DNA of 15,293 bases from UBA7887 sp964408735 (GCA_964408735.1 CAYPAX010000107.1:1-15293); one strand, 5' to 3'. Positions 7,535-15,165 are shown, counted from the first letter of the stretch. The notes: generated by a model not told the origin, from the sequence alone. Numbers and translations: made by a program.

Positions 7535-9084
7535 GCGGAGAAGGTCAGCGTGTCGTCACGCCGGATGCGGGGCACCAGCGCCGTCTCCCAATCGAGATAG
7601 CCGCGCATGGCGCCTTCCACCTGGTCCGGCGGATAGTCGTAAGGAAGCAGGTGGCGGTCGTCGACTTCGCCGATCATGCCATCGGTCCCTTCCGCCATGG
7701 GCAGGCCAGCAGCCTCCCAGGCATCGGTACCGCCGGCGAGCACGGCAACAGCGCCGGAGACATCGCCCGCGGCGAGCCTGGCCAGTAGACCATGGGGCGA
7801 TGTCAACACGACCGGGCCATCCTGCGGCAAAGCCGCGGCGAGACGCGCCCGTACAGTCCATTCGGCGCCTGCGATATGGCCGCGCGCAAAACGCCGGCTA
7901 TCGGCGAGATCAATGATGGTAGCGCCCTCGGGCAGCTCTGCCGGCGCGACCTCCCTGACCTCGCCAAGGCCAAGAATGTTGCGGGGCTCCCGGCCGCTCT
8001 CAAGCTCACCAGCGAGCGCGCCATCCATAACATGCACGTTGCGCCGGCCCATGCGCTTGAGCCAGGCGGCGGTCATGCGCGCGCGTGCACCATCGTCATC
8101 GACTAGCACCACGCGCGCATTATGGGTGGCGAGATAACTGTCCGTCGCCTGCACGAGCTGGCCGCCCGGCGTCGAGAGCGAGCCCGGCATGTGGCCGGCC
8201 TTGTATTCCTCCGGCCCGCGCACATCGCAGACATAGAGCGTGTGCTCGCCGGATTCCGCACGCCAACGCGTCAGGGTCTGCGTGTCGATCATGGGAACGC
8301 CGTAACGCTCGGCAACGGTGTTCGCCGCCTCACCCGCCCAGGCACGCGCCGCCTCGGATGGCGCAGCGGGACTGCGGTCGCTGCCATGCTCCAGCTCGCG
8401 CCCGCTCAGCGCCCAGCCCATGGTGCCGTTCTCCAAGGCCACGACGCGGTTGGGCACACCGGCATCGATCAGCGACTGGGCACCGATGATGCTGCGCGTG
8501 CGCCCGGCGCAATTGACCACAACAAGCGTGTCGGGATCGGGCGCGATATCGCGGATGCGGTGCACCAGTTCGGCGCCTGGCAGGTTGGCGCCGCCGGGCA
8601 GGCTCATGCGACGGAACTCGCGCAAGGGCCGGCTGTCGAGCACCACCATGTCGGTGTTCGCCGCCTGCAATCCCGCCAGCTCGTCGGCACTGATATGGGG
8701 CGTTTCCAGTTCCTGCTCGACGAACTCGCCGAATGCCTTGCTCGGCACATGGACGCCGTCGAAGACCTCGCGGCCGGCATCGAACCAGCCCTCGAGGCCG
8801 CCGTCGAGGAGAGAGACATTGGTATAGCCGAAACGTTCCAGCGTGGCCGCACCGCGCGCCGCGCGGTCGTCCTCGAAGCCATCGTCGAACACCACGACAG
8901 ACGTGCCTCGGCGCGGCACCAGGCGGTCGATATCCAGCTCGAGGCGGCTCAGCGGCAGGCAGGTCGCCAGCAGCGGATGACCACGGCCATGGGCGCCCCG
9001 CTCGCGCAGATCAAGAAATGCGAGCTCGCCTTCATCGTCGCGCAAGCGCGCGTGCAGAGCGACGGCGGATACTGAGTCGGCCAA
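7531..9084 (-). CDS. Four-domain rhodanese-like sulfurtransferase, one active-site cysteine
   Basis: A 517-residue protein made of four tandem rhodanese domains at about 1-110, 130-235, 263-370 and 383-470, plus a tail. Only domain 2 has the active-site loop with cysteine (NCAGRTRS, Cys192). The equivalent loops read VVVFDDGFEDD (domain 1), VVLVDDDGARAR (domain 3) and VVLTSPHGLLAR (domain 4), so those domains lack the persulfide-carrying cysteine. Domain 3 does keep the upstream landmark CDVRGPEEYKAGHMPG. No signal peptide or membrane segment is seen, so it is probably cytoplasmic. The start is TTG at 9084, the only usable start because the frame is closed just upstream. The preceding dioxygenase gene ends 5 nt before it, and the following gene overlaps by 4 nt. 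Sulfur transfer from a persulfide to a thiol acceptor is expected. The association with cysteine dioxygenase suggests sulfur-amino-acid metabolism, or sulfur supply for the molybdenum enzyme. Confidence 0.85.
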   Translation of the reverse strand: MADSVSAVALHARLRDDEGELAFLDLRERGAHGRGHPLLATCLPLSRLELDIDRLVPRRGTSVVVFDDGFEDDRAARGAATLERFGYTNVSLLDGGLEGWFDAGREVFDGVHVPSKAFGEFVEQELETPHISADELAGLQAANTDMVVLDSRPLREFRRMSLPGGANLPGAELVHRIRDIAPDPDTLVVVNCAGRTRSIIGAQSLIDAGVPNRVVALENGTMGWALSGRELEHGSDRSPAAPSEAARAWAGEAANTVAERYGVPMIDTQTLTRWRAESGEHTLYVCDVRGPEEYKAGHMPGSLSTPGGQLVQATDSYLATHNARVVLVDDDGARARMTAAWLKRMGRRNVHVMDGALAGELESGREPRNILGLGEVREVAPAELPEGATIIDLADSRRFARGHIAGAEWTVRARLAAALPQDGPVVLTSPHGLLARLAAGDVSGAVAVLAGGTDAWEAAGLPMAEGTDGMIGEVDDRHLLPYDYPPDQVEGAMRGYLDWETALVPRIRRDDTLTFSA

Positions 9085-9089
9085 GGGAA

Positions 9090-9689
9090 CTACAGATTAT
9101 GGATGTTGGGCTGGCCGGGAAAGTGGCTGTAGGTGCCATTGGCCATGTTGAACTTCTTGCGCTCGGGCAGATGCGCGATGCTGCGGCCGTAGAAGTGCAG
9201 CGCCAAGGTCGGCTCGTCGCACAGGCAATGGATGCTGTGGATATCGTCTGGCATCAGAGCGACGCCCGTGCCCTTCTCGACCGCTTGCTCGCGGGTCTCG
9301 CGAATCTCGCCCTTGCCGGACACCGAGCCGTTGTCGAGACGCTCGTAGAAGCGGTTCATCTCGACGCCCTCGACACCGGCGATCATGGCCCATGTGGTGT
9401 GGTCGTGGGGCGGCGCCATGTTGCCCTTGCGCTGGGCCACGGCGAACATCGCGTAACTGTGGTCCTCGTCCTCGGCAAGGCGATAAATGGTGCTGTGTGC
9501 ACTGGCATGATCTTCGAGAATGGGAAAGTTGGCGGCGGCAAACAGATCGATACGCGCGGCAAGCTCGAGCAAACGTGCCTTGACCGCAGCCAGGGAGTCG
9601 CGATTGACGCCGTCCCGGGCAAGGATGGCCTTGGCGTCGTCGATGCAGGCTGCCACCGCATCGTGATGTGCAGCAGTCAGTATTCCCAT
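9090..9689 (-). CDS. Cysteine dioxygenase-like cupin
   Basis: A 199-residue thiol dioxygenase of the cupin fold, expected to use Fe(II) and O2 to oxidise cysteine (or a related thiol) to its sulfinate. The metal-binding His-x-His is PPHDHTTW (His95, His97), and the third histidine is in DDIHSIH (His151 or His154). Tyr167 in LHFYGRS matches the conserved active-site tyrosine. Arg70 in IYRL is spaced from the histidines as is the carboxylate-binding arginine of cysteine dioxygenases, which favours cysteine over 3-mercaptopropionate. The cysteine that crosslinks to tyrosine in the mammalian enzyme is replaced (Met102), as is usual in bacteria. The ATG at 9689 follows GGGAG by a few bases. It lies 8 nt after the FDH cytochrome b gene and 5 nt before the rhodanese gene. 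Confidence 0.85.
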   Translation of the reverse strand: MGILTAAHHDAVAACIDDAKAILARDGVNRDSLAAVKARLLELAARIDLFAAANFPILEDHASAHSTIYRLAEDEDHSYAMFAVAQRKGNMAPPHDHTTWAMIAGVEGVEMNRFYERLDNGSVSGKGEIRETREQAVEKGTGVALMPDDIHSIHCLCDEPTLALHFYGRSIAHLPERKKFNMANGTYSHFPGQPNIHNL

Positions 9690-9697
9690 GGTGCTCC

Positions 9698-10705
9698 CTA
9701 TTCGCTTGGCGTGGCCTTGCCGCCAATACCCTCTTCTTGGGCCGCCGTCCATAGGCTGTGGTGCGAGCGCGCCCAGTTCTCGTCGACCGTGCCGCGCCAC
9801 ATCGCCTCGAAGGCGCCTTCCATGCCGAGCGTGCCGATATAGATGTGGGCGATGATCAGCGCCAGCATGACCAGCGCGGCGACGGCATGTAACAGCTGCA
9901 ACGACTGCATGCCCTGTACCGTCGGCTCATAGGCGAAGGGGAAGACGAGGTTGAGACCGCTATAGGAAATCACGCCGCCGCCGATAATGACCAGCCAGAA
10001 CACGATTTTCTGGCCGGCATTGAACTTGTGCGCCGGCGGGTGGCCCTTGCCGAGCAGACCGCCGCCGCGCGCCAGCCAGACGATATCGGCGGCGGTCGGC
10101 GCGTTGTGGCGCAGCCACATCAGCAGGATCACCACCAGACAGGCGATGAACACGAAGCCCAGATAGACGTGCGTCAGCTTGCCCGCCAGGGTGAGAGCGG
10201 CGAAGGCTTCCGGGCCGAGCAGATCGAGGAGCACTTGGCGTCCGTAGAGTATGTTGAGTCCGCTGAGGCCGAGCAGGATAAAGGTCGCCGCGGTCAGCCA
10301 ATGCACCAGGCGCTCGAACAGCGAGAAGCGCCGGACGGTGCGACCGCAACGGCCACCGGCAATAGGGATGCGGCCACGCAAGGCCAGGAACAACGCCAGC
10401 ACCGCCACCGTTCCCAACAGCATCCAGCTGCCATACGTTCGCAGCGGACCATTGCGCAGCAGCTGCCAGGCCTGTCCGTCCCGCCGGATTATCACACCGG
10501 CCTGAGCGTCTGGGATCGACACGGTGCCCGGGTCGCCGGCGCGAACCGCGCGCCAGAAATCGGCGTCACTGGTTTGGCCTAGCGTATGTCCCGGAACTTC
10601 ACCGTCGGTCTGGGCGGCGGCAGCCGCCATCAACAGCAAGCCGGCAGTCACTGCCAGAAGCAGACCTCGGACAGCTGCGCCTGCGCACAAACGGATCCGG
10701 CTCAT
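9698..10705 (-). CDS. fdoI: Formate dehydrogenase cytochrome b556 (gamma) subunit
   Basis: A membrane subunit of 335 residues that takes electrons from the Fe-S subunit and reduces quinone. An N-terminal signal-like hydrophobic segment is followed by a periplasmic stretch of about 60 residues, a membrane helix (GSWMLLGTVAVLALFLALRG), and then the four-helix cytochrome b core. Probable haem b ligands are His135 (FERLVHWLTA), His179 (KLTHVYLGF), and His273 and His287 in the last helix (LQLLHAV, IIAHIYIG), matching the four haem ligands of FdnI-type subunits. It is longer than the Escherichia coli subunit because of the N-terminal extension. The ATG at 10705 is chosen for its normal signal-peptide start (MSRIR). 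A GTG at 10720 is equally open and abuts the Fe-S gene. It lies 18 nt after that gene and 8 nt before the dioxygenase gene. Confidence 0.9.
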   Translation of the reverse strand: MSRIRLCAGAAVRGLLLAVTAGLLLMAAAAAQTDGEVPGHTLGQTSDADFWRAVRAGDPGTVSIPDAQAGVIIRRDGQAWQLLRNGPLRTYGSWMLLGTVAVLALFLALRGRIPIAGGRCGRTVRRFSLFERLVHWLTAATFILLGLSGLNILYGRQVLLDLLGPEAFAALTLAGKLTHVYLGFVFIACLVVILLMWLRHNAPTAADIVWLARGGGLLGKGHPPAHKFNAGQKIVFWLVIIGGGVISYSGLNLVFPFAYEPTVQGMQSLQLLHAVAALVMLALIIAHIYIGTLGMEGAFEAMWRGTVDENWARSHHSLWTAAQEEGIGGKATPSE

Positions 10706-10723
10706 GCTCTTGAACGGCACCCC

Positions 10724-11320
10724 TCAGCCGTCGTCCTTCAGGCTGTAGGCGGTGCCCCAGCCCCAGGCGCCCGAGCCGAAGCCGCGGGCGACAACGCGCT
10801 CCTGGTAGATCTCCGAGACGGTGTCGGCGTCGCCCGCCAACAGCGCCTTGGTCGCGCACATCTCGGCGCACAGGGGCAGCTTGCCTTCGGCCAGCCGATT
10901 ATGGCCATATTTCTGCAGTTCTGCCGCCGAGCCGTCCTCCTCGGGCCCGCCGCCGCAGAAGGTGCATTTGTCCATCTTGCCGCGGTCGCCAAAATTGCTG
11001 GCCGAGGGGAATTGCGGTACCCCGAACGGGCAGGCGTAGAAACAATAGCCGCAGCCGATACAGAGATCCTTCGAGTGCAGCACCACGCCCTGGTCGGTAT
11101 CGTAGATGCAGTCGACCGGACAGACGGCGATGCAAGGCGCATCCGAGCAATGCATGCAGCCGATCGAGAGCGAACGCTCGCCGGGCTCGCCGTCGTTGAT
11201 GGTGACCACGCGGCGGCGGTTGACCCCCCACGGCACGCCGTTCTCGTTCTTGCAGGCGGTGACACAGGCATTGCACTCGATGCAGCGCTCGGCGTCGCAG
11301 AGAAACTTCATTCTGGCCAT
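10724..11320 (-). CDS. fdoH: Formate dehydrogenase iron-sulfur (beta) subunit
   Basis: A 198-residue ferredoxin-like electron-transfer subunit. Four cysteine groups are visible: CIECNACVTAC (Cys13-Cys23), CMHCSDAPCIAVC (55-67), CIGCGYCFYAC (87-97), and CTFC (119-122) completed by CAEMC (151-155). These fit four [4Fe-4S] clusters wiring the molybdenum site to the cytochrome b subunit. It lacks the C-terminal membrane helix of the roughly 290-residue E. coli FdnH/FdoH, so anchoring must rely on the gamma subunit. No signal peptide is present; it should be exported with the Tat-bearing alpha subunit. The ATG at 11320 has GGGGAG 8 nt upstream. The frame is open to 11356, but that part overlaps the alpha gene end. 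It lies 14 nt after the alpha subunit gene. Confidence 0.93.
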   Translation of the reverse strand: MARMKFLCDAERCIECNACVTACKNENGVPWGVNRRRVVTINDGEPGERSLSIGCMHCSDAPCIAVCPVDCIYDTDQGVVLHSKDLCIGCGYCFYACPFGVPQFPSASNFGDRGKMDKCTFCGGGPEEDGSAAELQKYGHNRLAEGKLPLCAEMCATKALLAGDADTVSEIYQERVVARGFGSGAWGWGTAYSLKDDG

Positions 11321-11334
11321 GTCTCTCGCTCCCC

Positions 11335-14208
11335 TCAGGCGGCCGAGATGCGGCACAGGGTCGTTTTCGACTCCTGCATCACAGTCACGCTGTCATAGCC
11401 GTAGGTCATGGCCGTGTTGGCGGCCTCGCCGACGACATAGGGTTCGGTTTCCGGCGGGTACTTGTGGCGCTGGTCCTCGCCCATCCACTTGCCGCCGAAA
11501 TGGAAGGGCATGAAGACCACGCCGCGTCCCACCCGCTCGGTGACCATCGCCTTGACCAGCACCTTGCCGCCCTCGGGCCCTTCGACCCAGACGTCGGCGC
11601 CGTCTACCAGGCCGGCATTGTTGGCGTCATACGGGTTGATCTCGGCGAACATCTCCTGCTGCAGCTCGGCAAGCCAGGGATTGGAGCGCGTCTCCTCGCC
11701 GCCGCCCTCGTATTCGACCAGCCGGCCGGAGGTCAGGACCATCGGATAGTCGGCGGTGAAATCGTTGTCCTGGATCGACTTGTAGAGCGTCGGCAGGCGA
11801 TAGAAGACCTTGTCCTCGTAAGTCGGATAATCGCCGACCAGATCGCGCCGCGGCGTATAGAGCGGCTCGCGGTGGATCGGGATCGGGTCCGGGAAGGTCC
11901 AGACGTTGCAACGCGCCTTGGCATTGCCGAAAGGCGCGCAGCCATGGGCGATAACCACGCGCTGGATACCGCCCGAGAGGTCAGTCTTCCAGTTCGTCTT
12001 GTCGCCGGCCACCGCTTCGATGGCGGCACGCTCGTCCGCCGTCAGATCGCCGTCCCAGCCGAGCTTCTTGAGCACTGCCATGGTGAATTCGGGATAGCCG
12101 TCCTCGATCTCGGAATCGACGGAGTGCGCACCCTCGGCCAGCAGATTGACGCCGTCCTTCTCGACGCCGAAGCGGGCGCGGAAGGTCAGCCCGCCATCGG
12201 CCACCGACTTCGAGGTATCGTAGAGGATGGGTGTGCCGGGATGGGCCATTTCCGGCGTGCCCCAGCTGGGCCAGGGCAAGCCGTAATACTCGCCGTCGCA
12301 AGGCCCCCCGACCGCCAGCAAAGTGGTGCGGTCGAAGGTGTGCTGGTTGGCCATCTGCTTCTTCAGCCGCTCAGGCGACTGGCCGGTGTAGCCGATGGTC
12401 CACATGCCGCGATTGATCTCGCGCAGGGTGTCCTCGACCAGGGGCTCCTTGTCGGTCACGGCGATGTTCTTGAACATCTGATCGGCGAAACCGAACTTCT
12501 CGGCAAAGCGATAGATGATCTCGTGGTCGGGCCGTGCCTCGAACAGCGGCTCGACGATCTTGTCGCGCCATTGGAAGGAGCGGTTGGAGGCTGTCACCGA
12601 GCCATAGGTCTCGAACTGCGTCGCCGCCGGCAGCAAATAGACGCCGTCGGTCCGGTCGTGCATCACCGCGGTCATGGTCGGGTAGGGATCGATCACCACC
12701 AGGGTGTCGAGCTTGGCCATCGCCTCTTTCATGTCCGGCAGGCGCGTTTGAGAATTCGGCGCGTGGCCCCAGAAGACCATGCCCTGGATCGGATTGGGCT
12801 GCTCCACATTGTCGGCATCGAGCACGCCGTCGTACCAGCGCGAGACCGTGATGCCCTTGGCCTCCATCAGCTCCTGGTTGGCGAAACGGCCGAGCATGTA
12901 GTCGTAGTCCACATCCCAGACCCGCGACCAGTGCTTCCAGGCGCCTGCGGAGATGCCGTAATAGCCTGGCAGGGTGTGCGAGAGCACGCCGAGGTCGGTG
13001 GCGCCCTGCACATTGTCGTGGCCGCGGAAAATATTGGTGCCGCCGCCGGCGGTGCCCATATTGCCGAGCGCCAGCTGCAGGATGCAGTAGGCGCGCGTGT
13101 TGTTGTTGCCATTGGTGTGCTGGGTGCCGCCCATGCACCAGACCACGGTGCCGGGCCGGTTCATGGCGAGAGTGCGGGCGACGCGCTCCAGCTGCGAGCC
13201 CGGCGCGCCGGTCACCCGCTCGACCTCCTCAGGCGTCCAGCGTTTGACCTCGTCGCGCACCATGTCCATGCCGTAGACGCGCTGGCGGATGAAATCCGTG
13301 TCTTCCCAGCCGTTTTCGAAGATGTGCCAGAGAATGCCCCAGACCAGGGCCACGTCGGTGCCCGGGCGGAAGCGCACATATTCGTTGGCATGGGCCGCCG
13401 TGCGGGTGAAGCGCGGATCGCAGACGATGACCTTGGCGCCGTTCTGCTCCTTGGCCTTGAGGATGTGCATCAAGGCCACCGGATGCGCCTCGGCCGGGTT
13501 GGAGCCGATGAAAAAGATGGCACGGGCGTTATGGATGTCGTTGTAGCTGTTGGTCATGGCGCCGTAGCCCCAGGTATTGGCGACGCCGGCTACGGTGGTG
13601 GAGTGGCAGATACGGGCCTGGTGGTCGACATTGTTGGTGCCCCAGAAGGCCGCGAACTTGCGGAACAGGTAGGCCTGCTCGTTGGAATGCTTGGCAGAGC
13701 CGAGCCAATAGACCGAGTCGGGGCCGGCAGTCTCGCGAATCGCCGCCAGGCGGTCGCCGACCTCGTTGATGGCGTCGTCCCAGCTCATGCGCTTCCAGGC
13801 GCCGCCTTCGAGCTTCATGGGATATTTCAGGCGGCGCTCGCCGATGGCATGCTCGCGCACGCTTGCGCCCTTGGCGCAATGGCCGCCCAAATTGAAGGGG
13901 CTGTCGAAGGCCGGCTCCTGGCCGGTCCAGACACCGTTCTGAACCTCGGCCACGACCGTGCAGCCGACCGAGCAGTGCGTGCAGACCGACTTGATGGTCT
14001 CTGCCTCGCCGGTGCCATCGCCGGCCGCGGCCTCGGCCTTGCGGATGCGCGTCAATGGCAGGCTGCTGCCAAGCGCTGCGATGCCGCCCGCGGCGACGCC
14101 GGAGGCCTTGAGGAAATCGCGACGGCCGACCCCAGTCGAGGTCACGCCGTTGACCGCTTGGCGAAGCTTGCCGCCAGACGCAGAGGACGATTTGCGCTTA
14201 CTGAGCAT
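11335..14208 (-). CDS. fdoG: Formate dehydrogenase catalytic (alpha) subunit, molybdopterin-bisMGD, Tat-exported, cysteine type
   Basis: A 957-residue oxidoreductase of the molybdopterin DMSO-reductase family, expected to oxidise formate to CO2 in the periplasm. A twin-arginine signal (VGRRDFLKASGVAAGG, residues 27-42) is followed by a [4Fe-4S] motif Cys76-x2-Cys79-x3-Cys83 with Cys111 (GGHCAKG). The metal ligand is Cys201 followed by His202 in ARICHSTTVAG, where selenocysteine enzymes such as FdnG have UGA, so no selenocysteine is used. WGYGAMTNSYNDI and FFIGSNPAEAHPV are typical formate dehydrogenase motifs. The C-terminal FMPFHFGGKWM and AANTAMTYGYDSVTVMQESK segments are the usual bisMGD-binding end. 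The ATG at 14208 follows AGGGA by 7 nt. The gene sits between the small Tat protein gene (32 nt) and the Fe-S subunit gene (14 nt). Molybdenum or tungsten cannot be distinguished. Confidence 0.96.
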   Translation of the reverse strand: MLSKRKSSSASGGKLRQAVNGVTSTGVGRRDFLKASGVAAGGIAALGSSLPLTRIRKAEAAAGDGTGEAETIKSVCTHCSVGCTVVAEVQNGVWTGQEPAFDSPFNLGGHCAKGASVREHAIGERRLKYPMKLEGGAWKRMSWDDAINEVGDRLAAIRETAGPDSVYWLGSAKHSNEQAYLFRKFAAFWGTNNVDHQARICHSTTVAGVANTWGYGAMTNSYNDIHNARAIFFIGSNPAEAHPVALMHILKAKEQNGAKVIVCDPRFTRTAAHANEYVRFRPGTDVALVWGILWHIFENGWEDTDFIRQRVYGMDMVRDEVKRWTPEEVERVTGAPGSQLERVARTLAMNRPGTVVWCMGGTQHTNGNNNTRAYCILQLALGNMGTAGGGTNIFRGHDNVQGATDLGVLSHTLPGYYGISAGAWKHWSRVWDVDYDYMLGRFANQELMEAKGITVSRWYDGVLDADNVEQPNPIQGMVFWGHAPNSQTRLPDMKEAMAKLDTLVVIDPYPTMTAVMHDRTDGVYLLPAATQFETYGSVTASNRSFQWRDKIVEPLFEARPDHEIIYRFAEKFGFADQMFKNIAVTDKEPLVEDTLREINRGMWTIGYTGQSPERLKKQMANQHTFDRTTLLAVGGPCDGEYYGLPWPSWGTPEMAHPGTPILYDTSKSVADGGLTFRARFGVEKDGVNLLAEGAHSVDSEIEDGYPEFTMAVLKKLGWDGDLTADERAAIEAVAGDKTNWKTDLSGGIQRVVIAHGCAPFGNAKARCNVWTFPDPIPIHREPLYTPRRDLVGDYPTYEDKVFYRLPTLYKSIQDNDFTADYPMVLTSGRLVEYEGGGEETRSNPWLAELQQEMFAEINPYDANNAGLVDGADVWVEGPEGGKVLVKAMVTERVGRGVVFMPFHFGGKWMGEDQRHKYPPETEPYVVGEAANTAMTYGYDSVTVMQESKTTLCRISAA

Positions 14209-14240
14209 GATGGTTTCCCTGACCCTGATTTCCCTGCGCC

Positions 14241-14459
14241 CTAGAAGCGCGAAAGTTCGTAGAAGCGCACGACGTGCGCGCTTTCGCGATAGCCGCCGGC
14301 TTTTGCATCGGCGCCGGTCTCGGCCGCCTCGGCAGGTTCGGGCGAGCTGCCCGTTGCCACCGCTCCGGCAGCGGCAACACCGGCAACGCCGAGCCCTTTC
14401 AAGACATCGCGCCGGCGCATGCCTGACGCCTTATGCTCATCTTTCCGTTTGCTAGCCAT
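14241..14459 (-). CDS. Small twin-arginine signal protein of formate dehydrogenase loci (FdhX-like)
   Basis: A 72-residue protein that is mostly a Tat signal: MRRRDVLKGLGVAG, then a hydrophobic alanine-rich segment, then a short tail ending in YRESAHVVRFYELSRF. This matches the formate-dehydrogenase-region Tat-target family, whose members have a conserved tail of the form Y..-T-H--YY--A- and sit next to FDH catalytic genes. Its role is unknown; it may assist export or act as a small periplasmic partner. The ATG at 14459 is preferred, with GAGGG about 10 nt upstream; a TTG at 14468 is also open. It lies 44 nt after the chaperone gene, beyond the inverted repeat, and 32 nt before the catalytic gene. 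Confidence 0.85.
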   Translation of the reverse strand: MASKRKDEHKASGMRRRDVLKGLGVAGVAAAGAVATGSSPEPAEAAETGADAKAGGYRESAHVVRFYELSRF

Positions 14460-14487
14460 TTCGCTCAAACCCTCATTTTCTTATCTC

Positions 14488-14524
14488 GTATTATCGTTAG
14501 AAATCAATTTTCTAACGATAATAC
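14488..14524. repeat. Perfect 16-bp inverted repeat at the chaperone stop codon
   Basis: GTATTATCGTTAGAAA (14488-14503) and its exact reverse complement (14509-14524) flank a 5-nt loop, TCAAT, that holds the TGA stop codon of the chaperone gene (minus strand, 14504-14506). It is AT-rich amid GC-rich coding sequence. No T-run follows, so an intrinsic terminator is unlikely. It could be an operator, or an mRNA hairpin that changes expression of the FDH genes relative to the chaperone. Confidence 0.75.
14490..14495 (-). promoter_or_regulatory. Possible -10 element of an internal promoter for the FDH structural genes
   Basis: On the minus strand GATAAT (5 of 6 to the sigma70 -10) lies in the downstream arm of the inverted repeat, about 30 nt before the start of the small Tat protein gene. 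No good -35 is found 16-18 nt upstream, so an activator would be needed. Confidence 0.3.
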
Positions 14525-15136
14525 CTCATGTTCGATATCAAAGAATATTTGTGCCAATTCAGCAACCGGCCTGTAGAATTGCGCCGACGGCGCGGCCGCC
14601 AAGTCGGCGCAAAACCGAGCAACCCAGGGCGCCATATGCGCCTCGAACATGGCTTGCTGCTCGTCGCTATTTGCCGCACTGCCGAGGCTGCCATCGATCA
14701 ACACCGCCATGACCTCGCAGAGGCTGGCAATACCGTCTTCAGGCTCGGCGACGCCGTCCGACCGGGCCAGGCCAAGCTGGCCAAGATCGTCCCGCAAGTG
14801 CGCCAGGGGGCGGTCGTAGAGAAACCCAGTGAGATAATGCGAAGCGTAGGGAACCACTTCGCCTTCGACGACGCCGATAAAGACAGCCTCGAACTCGGCC
14901 ACGGCGGCTTGCGGCGTGGTTTCGCGAGCGCTGGCGGCCAACGCGGCCACGGCGCTGCCAACGGCACTGCCGTCGCCCGTTGCCGAGCCTATTTGGCGCA
15001 AGAGATCCGCGTCAGGCGCGTGAGAGAACAGCGTAGCCAGCAGGCGATAAAAGCCGGCCCGCAACCCGTCCTCTGCCGACACCGATTCCCCCGTCGGTAC
15101 CTCGGGGTGCGGCGCAATGGCATGCTGCCCTTGCAC
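14504..15136 (-). CDS. TorD/DmsD-family cytoplasmic chaperone for formate dehydrogenase maturation
   Basis: A protein of about 210 residues, all helical in appearance, with the TorD-family landmarks LRAGFYRLLATLFSHAPD near the start, FEAVFIGVVEGEVVPYASHY, a GFLYDRPLAHLRDDLGQLGL segment, and EPEDGIASLCEVMAVLI, the counterpart of the family's E-P-D-H-I motif with His replaced by Gly. Such proteins bind the Tat signal of a molybdoenzyme and hold it until the cofactor is inserted; here the partner is the FDH catalytic subunit encoded downstream. The GTG at 15136 is preferred because AGGAGG (15142-15147) lies 5 nt upstream and the candidate promoter would place the transcript start near 15160. An ATG at 15154 in the same frame lacks a ribosome site. 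It is the first gene of the FDH operon. Confidence 0.85.
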   Translation of the reverse strand: MQGQHAIAPHPEVPTGESVSAEDGLRAGFYRLLATLFSHAPDADLLRQIGSATGDGSAVGSAVAALAASARETTPQAAVAEFEAVFIGVVEGEVVPYASHYLTGFLYDRPLAHLRDDLGQLGLARSDGVAEPEDGIASLCEVMAVLIDGSLGSAANSDEQQAMFEAHMAPWVARFCADLAAAPSAQFYRPVAELAQIFFDIEHEVLSLEN

Positions 15137-15141
15137 GCGGC

Positions 15142-15147
15142 CCTCCT
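15142..15147 (-). promoter_or_regulatory. Strong ribosome-binding site deciding a GTG start for the chaperone gene
   Basis: AGGAGG on the minus strand, 5 nt before GTG at 15136. It lies inside the reading frame if the ATG at 15154 were used, which makes that upstream start less likely. Confidence 0.6.
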
Positions 15148-15165
15148 CTCTCATCCCTGAGATGG

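Noticed and set aside
13606..13608. Possible selenocysteine (in-frame UGA) in the FDH catalytic subunit
   Set aside because: The active-site codon encodes Cys201 in ARICHSTTV and the frame is continuous, so no recoding is needed.
11464..14244. A 926-codon open frame on the plus strand across the FDH catalytic gene
   Set aside because: It is antisense to an unambiguous molybdoenzyme. The repetitive His/Gly/Asp/Arg composition without domains fits a shadow of GC-rich codon use.
14488..14524. The inverted repeat as an intrinsic terminator
   Set aside because: The stem is AT-rich and is followed on the minus strand by GAGATAAGAAAATGAGGG rather than a T-run, and co-directional FDH genes follow at once.
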